56,932 nt of DNA from Calothrix sp. PCC 7103. GTDB lineage: Bacteria; Cyanobacteriota; Cyanobacteriia; Cyanobacteriales; Nostocaceae. The DNA is taken from assembly GCF_000331305.1 (NCBI RefSeq), contig NZ_KB217478.1, positions 4,814,563 to 4,871,494 of the forward strand, written 5' to 3'. Position numbers and translations under genes: made by a program. Positions 26,218 to 34,987 of this stretch are shown here, one piece after another (positions within the stretch are counted from its first letter, which is position 1; each line of letters starts with the position of its first letter). The notes under the pieces were generated by a model, which searched no databases, was not told where the DNA came from, and saw only the letters and a list, made by a program, of their open reading frames with translations.

Positions 26218-26921
26218 AATTTGGCTCCTAAATTGATAAATTCTACATGAAGCAGTATTTATGCTCCCTTGTCTTTACAATAAATAATTGCCAGTGATAC
26301 TTACGTCTTCCTAATGACATAAGAAATATTTACTACGATTCACAACCAATGGAATATGAGCATTTCATAATGATTTCATTTGTGTCTGTACAATTATTTT
26401 TTTTGTTATAAATTATTTTTCAATTAATCCGTTTTATCTAATTACAATGACAAAATATCGATATTTATAACAACATTTATAACAACGGTGATTTGGTAAT
26501 GGATTTGTACACAAACTCAATTGATTATCTGATACACTTTTTAATTTTTTAGATGTCAATATCAAAAGACTAGTCCAAAATAAAAGCAATAATTGCTCCT
26601 CATTGAGTAATTAAAGTTTCAGAAATGTCTACTTTATTCAGTAATTTCTCTTGGATTTTTTGTCTACTTTGATTAGAAGTTGCTGCTAATATTCAATTTT
26701 GAAAATTTTGTAAAAACATATTAATTAACTTCAGTAGCTTGTTTAAATGTTGTTTATTTTTACCTATTACTTTAGGTAGAAGCCAATATTTTTGAATAGT
26801 GTAATTTATAAATGTAGGACTAATAATAAATTTGAATTGCTAAACCAATCAAAAAGAATGGTGAGTAATGCTGATTTATTTTTTTGCATGAGTAAATTTA
26901 ATATATAGGAAAATAAATATT
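26218..26921. other. 704-bp AT-rich region with a decayed reading frame
   Basis: On the minus strand from about 26850 to 26570 one frame reads like protein (IQKYWLLPKVIGKNKQHLNK, LLKLINMFLQNFQN, then IQEKLLNKVDISETLITQ, GAIIAFILD) but is broken by two TGA and one TAG. I take it for an old pseudogene of unknown family. Nothing else is seen except the patatin leader. Confidence 0.35.
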
Positions 26922-28103
26922 ATGCCTTTTCGGATTTTAAGTTTAGATGGCGGAGGTGTTCGAGGAGTAATTGCAGCAACTATACTAGCAGAAATTAAAA
27001 AGCAAATTAATCAACCATTAAATAAGTATTTTGACTTAATTGCTGGAACTTCTACCGGAGCAGTGTTAGGGGCTACTATTGCTATAGGACGTAGTAGCAA
27101 CGAAATTATTGAGTTATATAAGCAACAAAGCTCAATAATATTTCCTTACAGGAGTCGTTTTTCTTTAGCACGAATTCCATTAATTTTAAAGTATGGCTTG
27201 TCTGCTCCTAAATTCTCAGATGATGGTTTAATTCAAGTTGCCCAAAAAACTTTTGGCAATATTAGGCTTTTTGATGTTGCTTCACCGTTGCTGCAAATCA
27301 TCTCCTACGATACAATTACTAGGCGACCAATTATTTTTAAGAATTGGCGTAAAGATAAAGACTACGAAAATTTACCTTTATGGGAAGTATGTGTATGTTC
27401 AGCATCAGCTCCTACTTATTTTCCTGCACATAAATTGGATAAAAAAGTAAGTGGCATAGTCCAAAATGCTTCTACTCGTACAATCCAACTAGATACGAAT
27501 GCTTCTGTTGTTGATGATGTTTATACTGATACAGATATAATAATCATTACTAGTAGAGGTTATCGGCAAACTCGCACTATCATCAGGTATGAAGGATTAA
27601 CTCGAACAGCGGAAATAGATCAACCTTGGAATATTATTCCTGGTAATACATCTACCTACCTTATTAATTTTTTATACTCTGCAATTGATGGTGGTGTCGC
27701 AGCTAATAACCCTTCTGCGAGTGCTGTTGCTGAAGCACTGAGGTTAGGCCATAAAATAGAAGACATTTCTGTGCTTTCGATAGGAACCGGAGAAAGAACC
27801 CAAATTATACGTTATAAGCAAGCACAGGAATGGGGTCTTTTAGAATGGGCACAACCATTAATTGGTGTTTTGTTTGATGCGTCATCAGACATTTACCAGT
27901 ATATTACCGAGCATATAATGCATAATCGCCTTTTGCGCTTGCAATTCCAGCTTGACCGACAATTAACTGGTAAACGTTTGAGTGATGAAATTGATGATGC
28001 AAGTGAAGAAAATATCAATAACCTGATAGAAGCAGCAAAAGTTTACATTAACCAACCATCGATACAAGCAAAGTTACAGAAATTTTTGCAGGTTAGCCAA
28101 TAG
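26922..28103 (+). CDS. Patatin-like phospholipase with an inserted beta module
   Basis: 393 residues. The patatin fold is complete: oxyanion hole DGGGVRG, nucleophile Ser44 in GTSTG, catalytic Asp256 in AIDGGVAANNP. It should hydrolyse acyl lipids. Between about 172 and 250 sits an insert that patatins normally lack: TIQLDTNASVVDDVYTDTDI, IIITSRGYRQTRTIIRY, then AEIDQPWNIIPGNTSTYLI. Its wording (ASxxDDxY, GxxQTRTIxxYxG, W..IPxxTSTYxI) resembles beta modules of phage tail and surface proteins. No signal peptide. The hairpin at 28115 ends it. Confidence 0.88.
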   Translation: MPFRILSLDGGGVRGVIAATILAEIKKQINQPLNKYFDLIAGTSTGAVLGATIAIGRSSNEIIELYKQQSSIIFPYRSRFSLARIPLILKYGLSAPKFSDDGLIQVAQKTFGNIRLFDVASPLLQIISYDTITRRPIIFKNWRKDKDYENLPLWEVCVCSASAPTYFPAHKLDKKVSGIVQNASTRTIQLDTNASVVDDVYTDTDIIIITSRGYRQTRTIIRYEGLTRTAEIDQPWNIIPGNTSTYLINFLYSAIDGGVAANNPSASAVAEALRLGHKIEDISVLSIGTGERTQIIRYKQAQEWGLLEWAQPLIGVLFDASSDIYQYITEHIMHNRLLRLQFQLDRQLTGKRLSDEIDDASEENINNLIEAAKVYINQPSIQAKLQKFLQVSQ

Positions 28104-28114
28104 TCAAAATTTTG

Positions 28115-28140
28115 TAGAGACGTATTATGTTACGTCTCTA
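28115..28140. terminator. Hairpin of the dispersed family, bidirectional terminator
   Basis: TAGAGACGTA and TACGTCTCTA around a 6-base loop between the convergent patatin and peptidoglycan-binding genes. Confidence 0.6.
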
Positions 28141-28151
28141 AGCCTAATCAG

Positions 28152-28526
28152 TTAATTAAACAACCCAGCACCATATTGGCTACGATTCGCCAAAACTCTC
28201 CAAGTATTTCTTCCAACAACACCATCAGTTCTGAGAAGGTTTGCATACTGGAAATTTCTGACTGCTCTGTCTGTACGATAGCCGTAAATACCATCGATAC
28301 GACCAAAATAATAGCCTCGATTACGTAGAAATGCTTGAAGGTCTCTAACAACTGGCCCTCTGGCTCCGTAGTTTAAAGTAGGTGCTGTACTTGGTCTGTA
28401 TTCTCTGAGAGAACCATCAACAACAATTTGAGCATTTGCTGGTGAGTTACCTATGAACACCGGAGCTATGGCAAACATAGATACTATGCCAAGTGGCATA
28501 ATTGCGCGAAGAAATTTAGTGAGCAT
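28152..28526 (-). CDS. Small secreted peptidoglycan-binding protein
   Basis: 124 residues. Signal peptide to about NSPANA, then DGSLREYRPSTAPTLNYG and a single PG_binding_1 domain (VVRDLQAFLRNRGYYFG, DGIYGYRTDRAVRNFQ, VGRNTWRVLANRS). It is the one-domain member of the trio with 1161 and 25028. A direct-repeat motif lies about 250 bp upstream. Confidence 0.88.
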   Translation of the reverse strand: MLTKFLRAIMPLGIVSMFAIAPVFIGNSPANAQIVVDGSLREYRPSTAPTLNYGARGPVVRDLQAFLRNRGYYFGRIDGIYGYRTDRAVRNFQYANLLRTDGVVGRNTWRVLANRSQYGAGLFN

Positions 28527-29000
28527 AATAAATATATCCCCTTTATACTAAACAGTCTTTTGGTTTAAATAAAGATTTCCTGATAACTACCTCCTAGTGG
28601 AGAAGTAAATAATTGCTGTGAAAAATATGTCCCTTAGCGGATGTTGAATTTGGTAACAATACTCAATTGTATTTATATAGAGACCGTATGAATCCGGTCT
28701 CTACAACATACAAATTTTACAAATATTTCTTTACGAATAGTTTGTAACTGCTATATAATAACAGCTTAAATCTCAATAGTGGAAAACTCGTGAATAAATC
28801 AACTTTATTTGCCAGTAAAATAGTTAATTTCTTTATTTATATCTTTCGATAGAGAGTATGTTATTTGAAAATAGTATAGAGCATTACTACATGAATGGGA
28901 GAAACTATATCCACGATACACGCAATTATTCGCATATCTTCGCATATCTAAGAGAGCGGATTTTTGCGAATTATTTAGGGCTAGATTATGAAACCGTAAT
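28527..29000. other. 474-bp intergenic region
   Basis: Contains the hairpin TAGAGACCG (28678-28686) / CGGTCTCTA (28695-28703) and the direct-repeat motif at 28779. An open frame starting at 28858 is mostly antisense to the next gene and is not supported. Confidence 0.5.
28779..28793 (+). promoter_or_regulatory. Direct-repeat motif, site 7
   Basis: GTGGAAAACTCGTGA then ATAAATC, preceded by AATA as in several other copies. The nearest gene start is the minus-strand peptidoglycan-binding gene, 253 bp away. Confidence 0.55.
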
Positions 29001-29903
29001 TTATATAATATTTCTTTTAAAAAAAATACTAATTACAATACTTAACAATAAAGACGCAAGAGCTAATATTAGAATAGATAACCAATTGAACCCAATTCCA
29101 AATCCTTGTGAAGTATTTTCCCAGCGTAAAATCCAGAAGTCATTGGTGCCAATAATGAATGAGGGTACGGTTAATGCTTTGAAAATGGGTGCTAACAAAA
29201 AGCTAACAATTATTATCAATGCCAAACTCATTAGAATAAAGTTTAATGGCCTTTGTACAACTGAGCTAGATTTATTACTAGTTTGAGAAAAAGGAAGTTG
29301 CTGACGAGTGACGCTAGGAGGTGCATAAATAGCCATTCCTTCTTCCCTGTCTTCAACTTGAACTGATTTTGGACAACGTAGCAGTTGCACAGCCATCCAG
29401 ATGTCACCAACGGCGCCTCCTGTATTAAATGCAATAACCATAATTAGCCAAGATGCTTGAGGAAAAATTGCTAATAATAGCAAACACGCTACATCAATTA
29501 CTATTAGAGGCGCCAGTCCGATAACAATGAAGGCATTACGGCGAAAATAGTTTCCTGGTGAAGTGGCATAAGCGAGCGGTAAAAAATACTTGACTTTAAC
29601 TCCATAGCGCGGTGAACCACCAAAAGCTGTAAACGCCACTCCATGAACCAATTCGTGAATAATCGCGGTTCCCAAAATAATGGCAAACAAACTCAAAAAG
29701 GGAAGGATATTTTCCCAAAAGTTATCTTGAGAACCTTCTAAACTAAAATTTAATGATGATAGCCCGTGAATTTTCCCATAAAACCAACTAGCACTTGATG
29801 CTGCTAGTATAAATAGCAACAAGCCTAAAGCAGTCCAGATTAGTGATATCTTAGGAGTAAGGCGAAATATATATATCGGCTTATTCCGTGTAGCTGCATC
29901 CAT
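29001..29903 (-). CDS. DUF3267-type membrane zincin peptidase
   Basis: 300 residues. The zinc site is HELVHG at about residue 85 (HExxH), inside a membrane segment, followed by GGSPRYGVKVKYFLPLAYAT and helices to 165. This matches the DUF3267 putative zincins, related to M50 site-2-type proteases. The C-terminal half has two more helices. The substrate is unknown. The small lipoprotein gene ends 10 bp upstream on the same strand, so the two form an operon. Confidence 0.8.
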   Translation of the reverse strand: MDAATRNKPIYIFRLTPKISLIWTALGLLLFILAASSASWFYGKIHGLSSLNFSLEGSQDNFWENILPFLSLFAIILGTAIIHELVHGVAFTAFGGSPRYGVKVKYFLPLAYATSPGNYFRRNAFIVIGLAPLIVIDVACLLLLAIFPQASWLIMVIAFNTGGAVGDIWMAVQLLRCPKSVQVEDREEGMAIYAPPSVTRQQLPFSQTSNKSSSVVQRPLNFILMSLALIIIVSFLLAPIFKALTVPSFIIGTNDFWILRWENTSQGFGIGFNWLSILILALASLLLSIVISIFFKRNII

Positions 29904-29913
29904 GATTTATCTC

Positions 29914-30117
29914 TCATTGTTGAGGATTTGCAAGTTTTTCGGCAGAGTTTGATAATCGCTCTAGTGCTTCTGTTTGTAGTTCAATTTGCTTCGTTTGCTT
30001 TTGAAGTTCTTGGAATTGCTTTGTCTGAGACAGTGCATCACTGGTATGAGGAATAAAAAATTCACAACCTGACAATAAAATACAGATTGACATTGTGATA
30101 GCTAGGATATAACGCAT
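29914..30117 (-). CDS. Small lipoprotein with coiled coil
   Basis: 67 residues: signal with lipobox LLSGC, then a Gln/Lys/Glu-rich helix (TKQFQELQKQTKQIELQTEA) likely to form a coiled coil. AGGAGG lies 8 bases before the ATG. Its small size and coiled form recall Lpp-like spacers, but that is only a resemblance. First gene of a two-gene operon with the zincin. Confidence 0.75.
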   Translation of the reverse strand: MRYILAITMSICILLSGCEFFIPHTSDALSQTKQFQELQKQTKQIELQTEALERLSNSAEKLANPQQ

Positions 30118-30245
30118 TTGACATGACCTCCTAAAATTAGATTAAAACTAGATTAAACAAACAGTTCCTTTGCCGATTTTCTTGCTTTATTGTAGACGAA
30201 ATGCTTGAAATAAGAAAAATTTATTTCATTTTTGATAACCTCAAT

Positions 30246-30722
30246 TTATGATTGACTACAAATTATTTGATTTGCATGATATCTGTCTGAATCACCTACT
30301 CCCTGAAAATCAGCAGAAACTAACTTATCAACCAGTTCAATGTTACTAACTTTTTCGTTTGCATTATAACTGCGTGAGCGTAAAAGGCGAACATTGCTAA
30401 TATCATCACAGCGTACTATATAGTCAGTTTCACTTTTACGGTTATCAATGCCAATAACTGTAGTATAAACATAAGAATTATTACTGACTCGTTTAATACT
30501 ACGTTTGTCAAGATAAATTGGTTGATTATTCTCGAATGAAGAAGTACCAATTGCTTGAAAAAATGAAGGTACTTCGCGCTGACTCATAACAGAATGATAA
30601 TTTGGATTGATTTTTAAAGAATCATTATCTGCTTTATGACTAACTTCTACTGCATAAACTTTTGTAACATGCACATTAGAAAGTAAAAGTGCCAATCCAA
30701 AGAGTATTGAGGAAAATTTCAT
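30246..30722 (-). CDS. Secreted hypothetical protein (surface-adhesin-E-like)
   Basis: 158 residues. Signal peptide to about VYA. The mature part has IYLDKRSIKRVSNNSYVYT, then YIVRCDDISNVRLLRSRSY and a C-terminal Cys (NQIICSQS), an order seen in the surface-adhesin-E-type domain. Two cysteines may pair. The family call is tentative. A direct-repeat motif lies about 315 bp upstream. Confidence 0.6.
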   Translation of the reverse strand: MKFSSILFGLALLLSNVHVTKVYAVEVSHKADNDSLKINPNYHSVMSQREVPSFFQAIGTSSFENNQPIYLDKRSIKRVSNNSYVYTTVIGIDNRKSETDYIVRCDDISNVRLLRSRSYNANEKVSNIELVDKLVSADFQGVGDSDRYHANQIICSQS

Positions 30723-31179
30723 TACAGAACCCCACTCATTATCTGTGTTTTATCTTGTGAGCATATTTTTTTAAGTATAATTAAATACTAGTGTTGATAT
30801 ATTCCAACAATAATTTTAATTTTGCCCATTAATAGTAACAGCAGTTTTATAAGAATTTACTTGTAACACTTTGTTATTCATATTATAAAGTTAATATTAT
30901 TTCTTTCCTCTAACCAATGGCTTATAATACTAGCTTTATCCTTACACCCATTGAATGAGTTAGTGTCAAATGATAGTGTAAATTAATTTAAATTTTTCTA
31001 TCGACAGTAAGAATTTATCAAAGTAATAACTCTTATCCACTTGTTTTCCACTATTTACGCATATATTCTACAAGCAAGCTATTACGTAAAAGTTTAGCTT
31101 TATTTTAAATGTACAATCGAAAAATTTAGGTTATTGTCCAGAAGCGCTTTAGTAAATCTAATTCATAATCTGCAAATTT
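30723..31179. other. 457-bp intergenic region
   Basis: AT-rich, no open frame. It holds the direct-repeat motif at 31037-31051 and the promoter of the 30246 gene. Confidence 0.5.
31037..31051 (-). promoter_or_regulatory. Direct-repeat motif, site 8
   Basis: Minus strand GTGGAAAACAAGTGG then ATAAGAGTTATT. With its flanks it matches the site at 48327 at all but one of 33 positions, more than half-sites alone require. It lies about 315 bp upstream of the 30722 start. Confidence 0.6.
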
Positions 31180-32091
31180 CTACGCAGACGGGCTTCGCTG
31201 GAGTGTAAATAATGTTATCTCTGGTGGGCAATTAATTCTTATCGGTACGATGCTAAAACCAATTCCTCGGTTTACATAAAGTTGCTTTCCAGGCGCCCCA
31301 TAGCCTTTAATCCAGCCATCAGCATGAACCTTACCTTCTTCAACGAAAGTTAACCAAGACCATTCTGGTGTGAATGGCAAACGGATTTGTCCACCATGAG
31401 TGTGTCCAGCTACAGCTACAGGTGCTCTGAACGTAGGAAACTTTGGAAATGTATCAGGGTTGTGCATCATCACAAACCTCGGTGCTGTATCTGGTATTTG
31501 CGTCAGTGCCACTGTTGGTTTGTCGTTGTTAGCCCAATGAGAACCAACACCTACCAAATATAGCGGCGTTTCTTGCTGAATTTTGTTAGGTAATATTACA
31601 GCTTCATTTTCTAGCACTTGCACACCAGCAGATTCTAAAGCTTGAGCAAGTTTGGTGGCTTGCTGTACGTCTGGATTGCCGTTTTTGGATTTCATTCCAT
31701 AATCATGATTGCCCAACACGGCATATGTAGGAATGCCAAAGTCAGTCAGTGGACGAACAAGCTCAATTGATTGATTAATTTCTTCGGCTGCATTTTTCCC
31801 GGCGCCATAAAGAAAATCACCAATAATTAGCACAGCTGCGGGACGTTCTCTAACAAGTCGAGTAACTATTCGACGAATTGTAGGAGTATTATCTAGCCAC
31901 ATTCCTACTTGCCAATCACCCATAACTGCTATACGCTGACCAACCCAAGGAGCAGGAAGACCAGGAATTGATGCTGTTTGCGGTTCTACATCTATTATAT
32001 ATGGCTCAATTAAACCATAAATTAAAAGTGCGCCAATTAAACCTAATAAGCCTAGTAAAAAGTATTTAATTTTTTTGCGAATTTCTTTCAT
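31180..32091 (-). CDS. Membrane-anchored metallophosphoesterase (YkuE-like)
   Basis: 303 residues. One N-terminal helix (about 10-28) is followed by the calcineurin-like motifs MGDWQVG, IIGDFLYG, VLGNHDYG and VAGHTHGGQIRLP, all ligand residues present. The family includes phosphodiesterases acting on lipids such as UDP-diacylglucosamine; the substrate here cannot be told. It is 48 bp downstream of the truncated serine-hydrolase gene. Confidence 0.9.
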   Translation of the reverse strand: MKEIRKKIKYFLLGLLGLIGALLIYGLIEPYIIDVEPQTASIPGLPAPWVGQRIAVMGDWQVGMWLDNTPTIRRIVTRLVRERPAAVLIIGDFLYGAGKNAAEEINQSIELVRPLTDFGIPTYAVLGNHDYGMKSKNGNPDVQQATKLAQALESAGVQVLENEAVILPNKIQQETPLYLVGVGSHWANNDKPTVALTQIPDTAPRFVMMHNPDTFPKFPTFRAPVAVAGHTHGGQIRLPFTPEWSWLTFVEEGKVHADGWIKGYGAPGKQLYVNRGIGFSIVPIRINCPPEITLFTLQRSPSA

Positions 32092-32139
32092 ACTTAGTTC
32101 TCTAAATTAATAATATATTGTGGTCGCTTAATAAAGTAA

Positions 32140-32904
32140 TCAAACTTGAAAACCTAATAAATTCCAGTAAGCTAAAAAAGGAATAAAAATCCATGCAGCT
32201 AGTGTAATTAATGAATAGTGAGTTTTGCCTATCCAAGACCAATAATTATTTTTCCAGATCAATATAGTAAAAAGTAATAATACTAAAGATAAAATACTAG
32301 TAATTAATGGTAAGCAAAGTAATGCCACCACTATTGTAGGTACTCCATATGCTAGTTTCCAGCCAGTTAACCAAAGCGATAAAGGTAAGCCAATCAAAAA
32401 TACTAAGTTGAGAGTTCCCAGTACTCCTGCAATTACCCACGCAAAAGTCTTTTTTTGGCGATTTAAACTAGCTTGACCTCGTATAAGATTGAAAATATAA
32501 CCTATTGGCCAGACAATGCAAGCCGATAGAAAAACAATGGCACAAAAGGCAGCAATTCCTAACTGTACCCAAACAGTTTCGTACCAATAAACTCGCTCGT
32601 AGCCTCCTATTTTTGGCCATAGTGGATTAAAAGCAAAGGCTATTCGACCATTTTCTTCAGCAAAACTAGTAAAAGCGTCCGAATCTGCTCGCTTGAACAA
32701 CATTGGTTCTACGGGTATTAATTGAATCTTTGGTACACTTCCTGGGAAGAACAAACTAGGAGTATTAATCACTAAATCACTGTTATTAGCTTTGTTGATA
32801 GTTATATGCTTAAACGGTGAGGTTAACTTAGCCAAAGTATGGTGAGGATACTCGATATCTCGGTAAGTACCAGGCTGGTCTCGCTGGTAAAAATCGACAA
32901 ACAA
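32140..32904 (-). pseudogene. Beta-lactamase-family serine hydrolase, membrane C-terminal part only
   Basis: The 254-codon frame (TTG at 32904, directly preceded by an in-frame TAG) carries the linker and the membrane C terminus usual in large cyanobacterial serine-hydrolase (penicillin-binding-like) proteins: PGTYRDIEYPHHTLAKL, FAFNPLWPKIGGYERVYWYE, then about four helices. The catalytic SxxK domain is missing and I do not find it upstream. Probably a 5'-truncated gene. Confidence 0.65.
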
Positions 32905-33203
32905 CTACTGCTTATCGAGATCCGAGTCGTCCTGGCTATGGGGAATAACACTCCAATTTTTTGTTCTGTGCAGTTGCCCTGTATCTTTCAAGAAATCAGG
33001 CAAAATATTTTTCTGAATGTTTTATACCATTTTCTTATTAAATCTTTTCATGCTTTTGTATTTATAATCACATTTTTACTTAGCATTAATTTATTTCTTT
33101 AGATAGAGCAACAACTTAGGCATTACCTACTGGCGCTAGAGGATAGATGGCTTTGGTGTTTCTATGCTTACTTGCGTGAGTTACTTACACTCTTATTGGT
33201 TGA
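32905..33203. other. Junction region between two truncated genes
   Basis: 299 bp separating the 5'-truncated serine hydrolase (minus) and the 5'-truncated molybdenum hydroxylase (plus). Both genes lost their 5' ends here, so this is probably a deletion or recombination scar. No repeat or IS end is seen. Confidence 0.5.
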
Positions 33204-34856
33204 CTAGTATTTAGCTCCTTAAAAGAAAATCTGGATAATAAAATTACCGTTTACGACAAAACGCAAGGGGCGCCAAACAGTCATCAATACGTTTGTAAGG
33301 TTTTTGGATATTCTGACGATAATGTACGTGTCATCTCACCCTATGTAGGTGGAGCGTTTGGTTCGGGTTTGCGACCGCAGTATCAATTATTTTTAGCAGT
33401 GTTAGCAGCACGTGCGCTCAAACGCTCGGTAAGAGTATCGCTGACACGCCAACAGATGTTTACCTTCGGTCATCGTCCGAACACATTGCAGAAACTTGCC
33501 CTTGGCGCCGCACCCAACGGTACGCTTTCTTGTGTCATCCATGATGTGTTAGCAGAGACATCGCAGTTTGAGGATTTTACCGAAGCCGTCGTCAATTGGT
33601 CGGGTTTACTTTACCAATGCGACAACGTTAAGCTTGATTACAAACTCACAAAGCTTGACCTTTACACACCGATAGACATGCGGGCGCCAGGTGCTGCATT
33701 GGGCGTGTACGCGCTCGAATGTGCAATGGACGAGCTAGCTTATAAAGCAGGTATTGACCCGCTCGAATTCCGTATAAAAAACTACGCCGAGCGAGATCAA
33801 AACAAAAACAAACCTTTTTCAAGTAAAGAACTGCGCGAATGTTATCGCCAAGGTGCTGAAAAATTTGGATGGGCAAAACGAAATCCAGAACCTCGTTCGA
33901 TGCGCTCTGGTGATAATCTAATTGGTTGGGGTGTAGCAACTGGCGTTTGGGACGCGCAACAACAAAAAGCAAGTGCAAAAGCTATTTTATCTCCCGACGG
34001 TAAACTTCAAGTTGGTAGTGCAACTGCTGATATCGGCACCGGAACTTACACAATTATGACACAAATTGCCTCCGAAACGCTCGGTTTGCCGATTGATGAT
34101 GTAACGTTTAAACTTGGTGATTCAAAACTCGTAGAAGCACCCATCGAAGGCGGTTCTTGGACAGCGTCTTCAGTTGGTTCAGCGGTCAAAGCTGTTTGCC
34201 TTAAGATATGTAAAAAGTTACTAAAGAGTGCCCAGCAAATGGACAATTCGCCCTTTAAAAACGCTTCAATAGAAGACGTAACTTTTCAGGACAAACAAAT
34301 TAAATTGAACCATGACCCAACACAAACTGTTTCCATTACTGCCGCAATGCGACATGGTAAAGTTAACAGTATTGAAGAAGAAATTACTGAGCAACCTAAC
34401 GTTTCAAAGCAAAGTCAATATACACGAAATTCCCATTCAGCAGTGTTTTGTGAAGTGATGGTTGACTCACAGTTAGGCGCCATTCATGTTACGCGCGTCG
34501 TCAGTGCAATTGCTGGTGGACGCATCTTAAATCCAAAAACAGCAAGAAGTCAGATTCTAGGCGCCGTCGTTTGGGGTATGGGCATGGCTTTACAAGAAGA
34601 AAGCGTAATTGACCAGAAATTCGGACGTTTTATGAACCACAATTTAGCGGAGTATCATGTTCCCGTCAACGCTGATGTGCATGATATTGACGTGATTTTC
34701 GTTGAAGAAAACGACTCAATTGTCAATCCCCTTGGCGCCAAAGGTTTAGGCGAAATCGGCATCGTTGGTGTTGCGGCAGCTATTTCTAACGCAGTTTTCC
34801 ATGCCACCGGAAAACGCATTAGAGATTTGCCAATTACACTAGACAAATTGTTATGA
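33204..34856 (+). pseudogene. Molybdenum hydroxylase (xanthine/aldehyde oxidase-type) large subunit, 5'-truncated
   Basis: The frame is open from 33204 (LVFSSLKENLDNKITVYDKT) and carries about 550 residues of the molybdopterin-binding subunit: VISPYVGGAFGSGL, MRAPGAALGVYALECAMDEL, EGGSWTASSVGSAVKAV, and NPLGAKGLGEIGIVG with the catalytic Glu. Roughly the first 200 residues are missing and the FAD and iron-sulfur subunits that should precede it are absent. No start codon with a ribosome site is seen, so it is most likely inactive. Confidence 0.82.
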
Positions 34857-34873
34857 AATAAGAAAGTAACACC

Positions 34874-34927
34874 ATGAAAGCAATCATTATCAACAAATAC
34901 GGTTCACCTGAAGTGACAAGTTTTTAG
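34874..34927 (+). pseudogene. Quinone oxidoreductase/zinc-type dehydrogenase, 17-codon 5' remnant
   Basis: MKAIIINKYGSPEVTSF then TAG. The first 14 residues are the standard start of NADPH:quinone oxidoreductases (MDR family). After TSF the DNA changes to GC-rich sequence. This is the left edge of the foreign island. Confidence 0.75.
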
Positions 34928-34987
34928 TACCATAGATACGAGCAATTGATTGGTGCGCTCTTTGCGGTCGCCGACGCACCAAGGCAC

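Noticed and set aside
28858..29286. 142-codon plus-strand open frame
   Set aside because: Two thirds is antisense to the zincin gene, whose motifs are clear; no ribosome site and unlike any protein I know.
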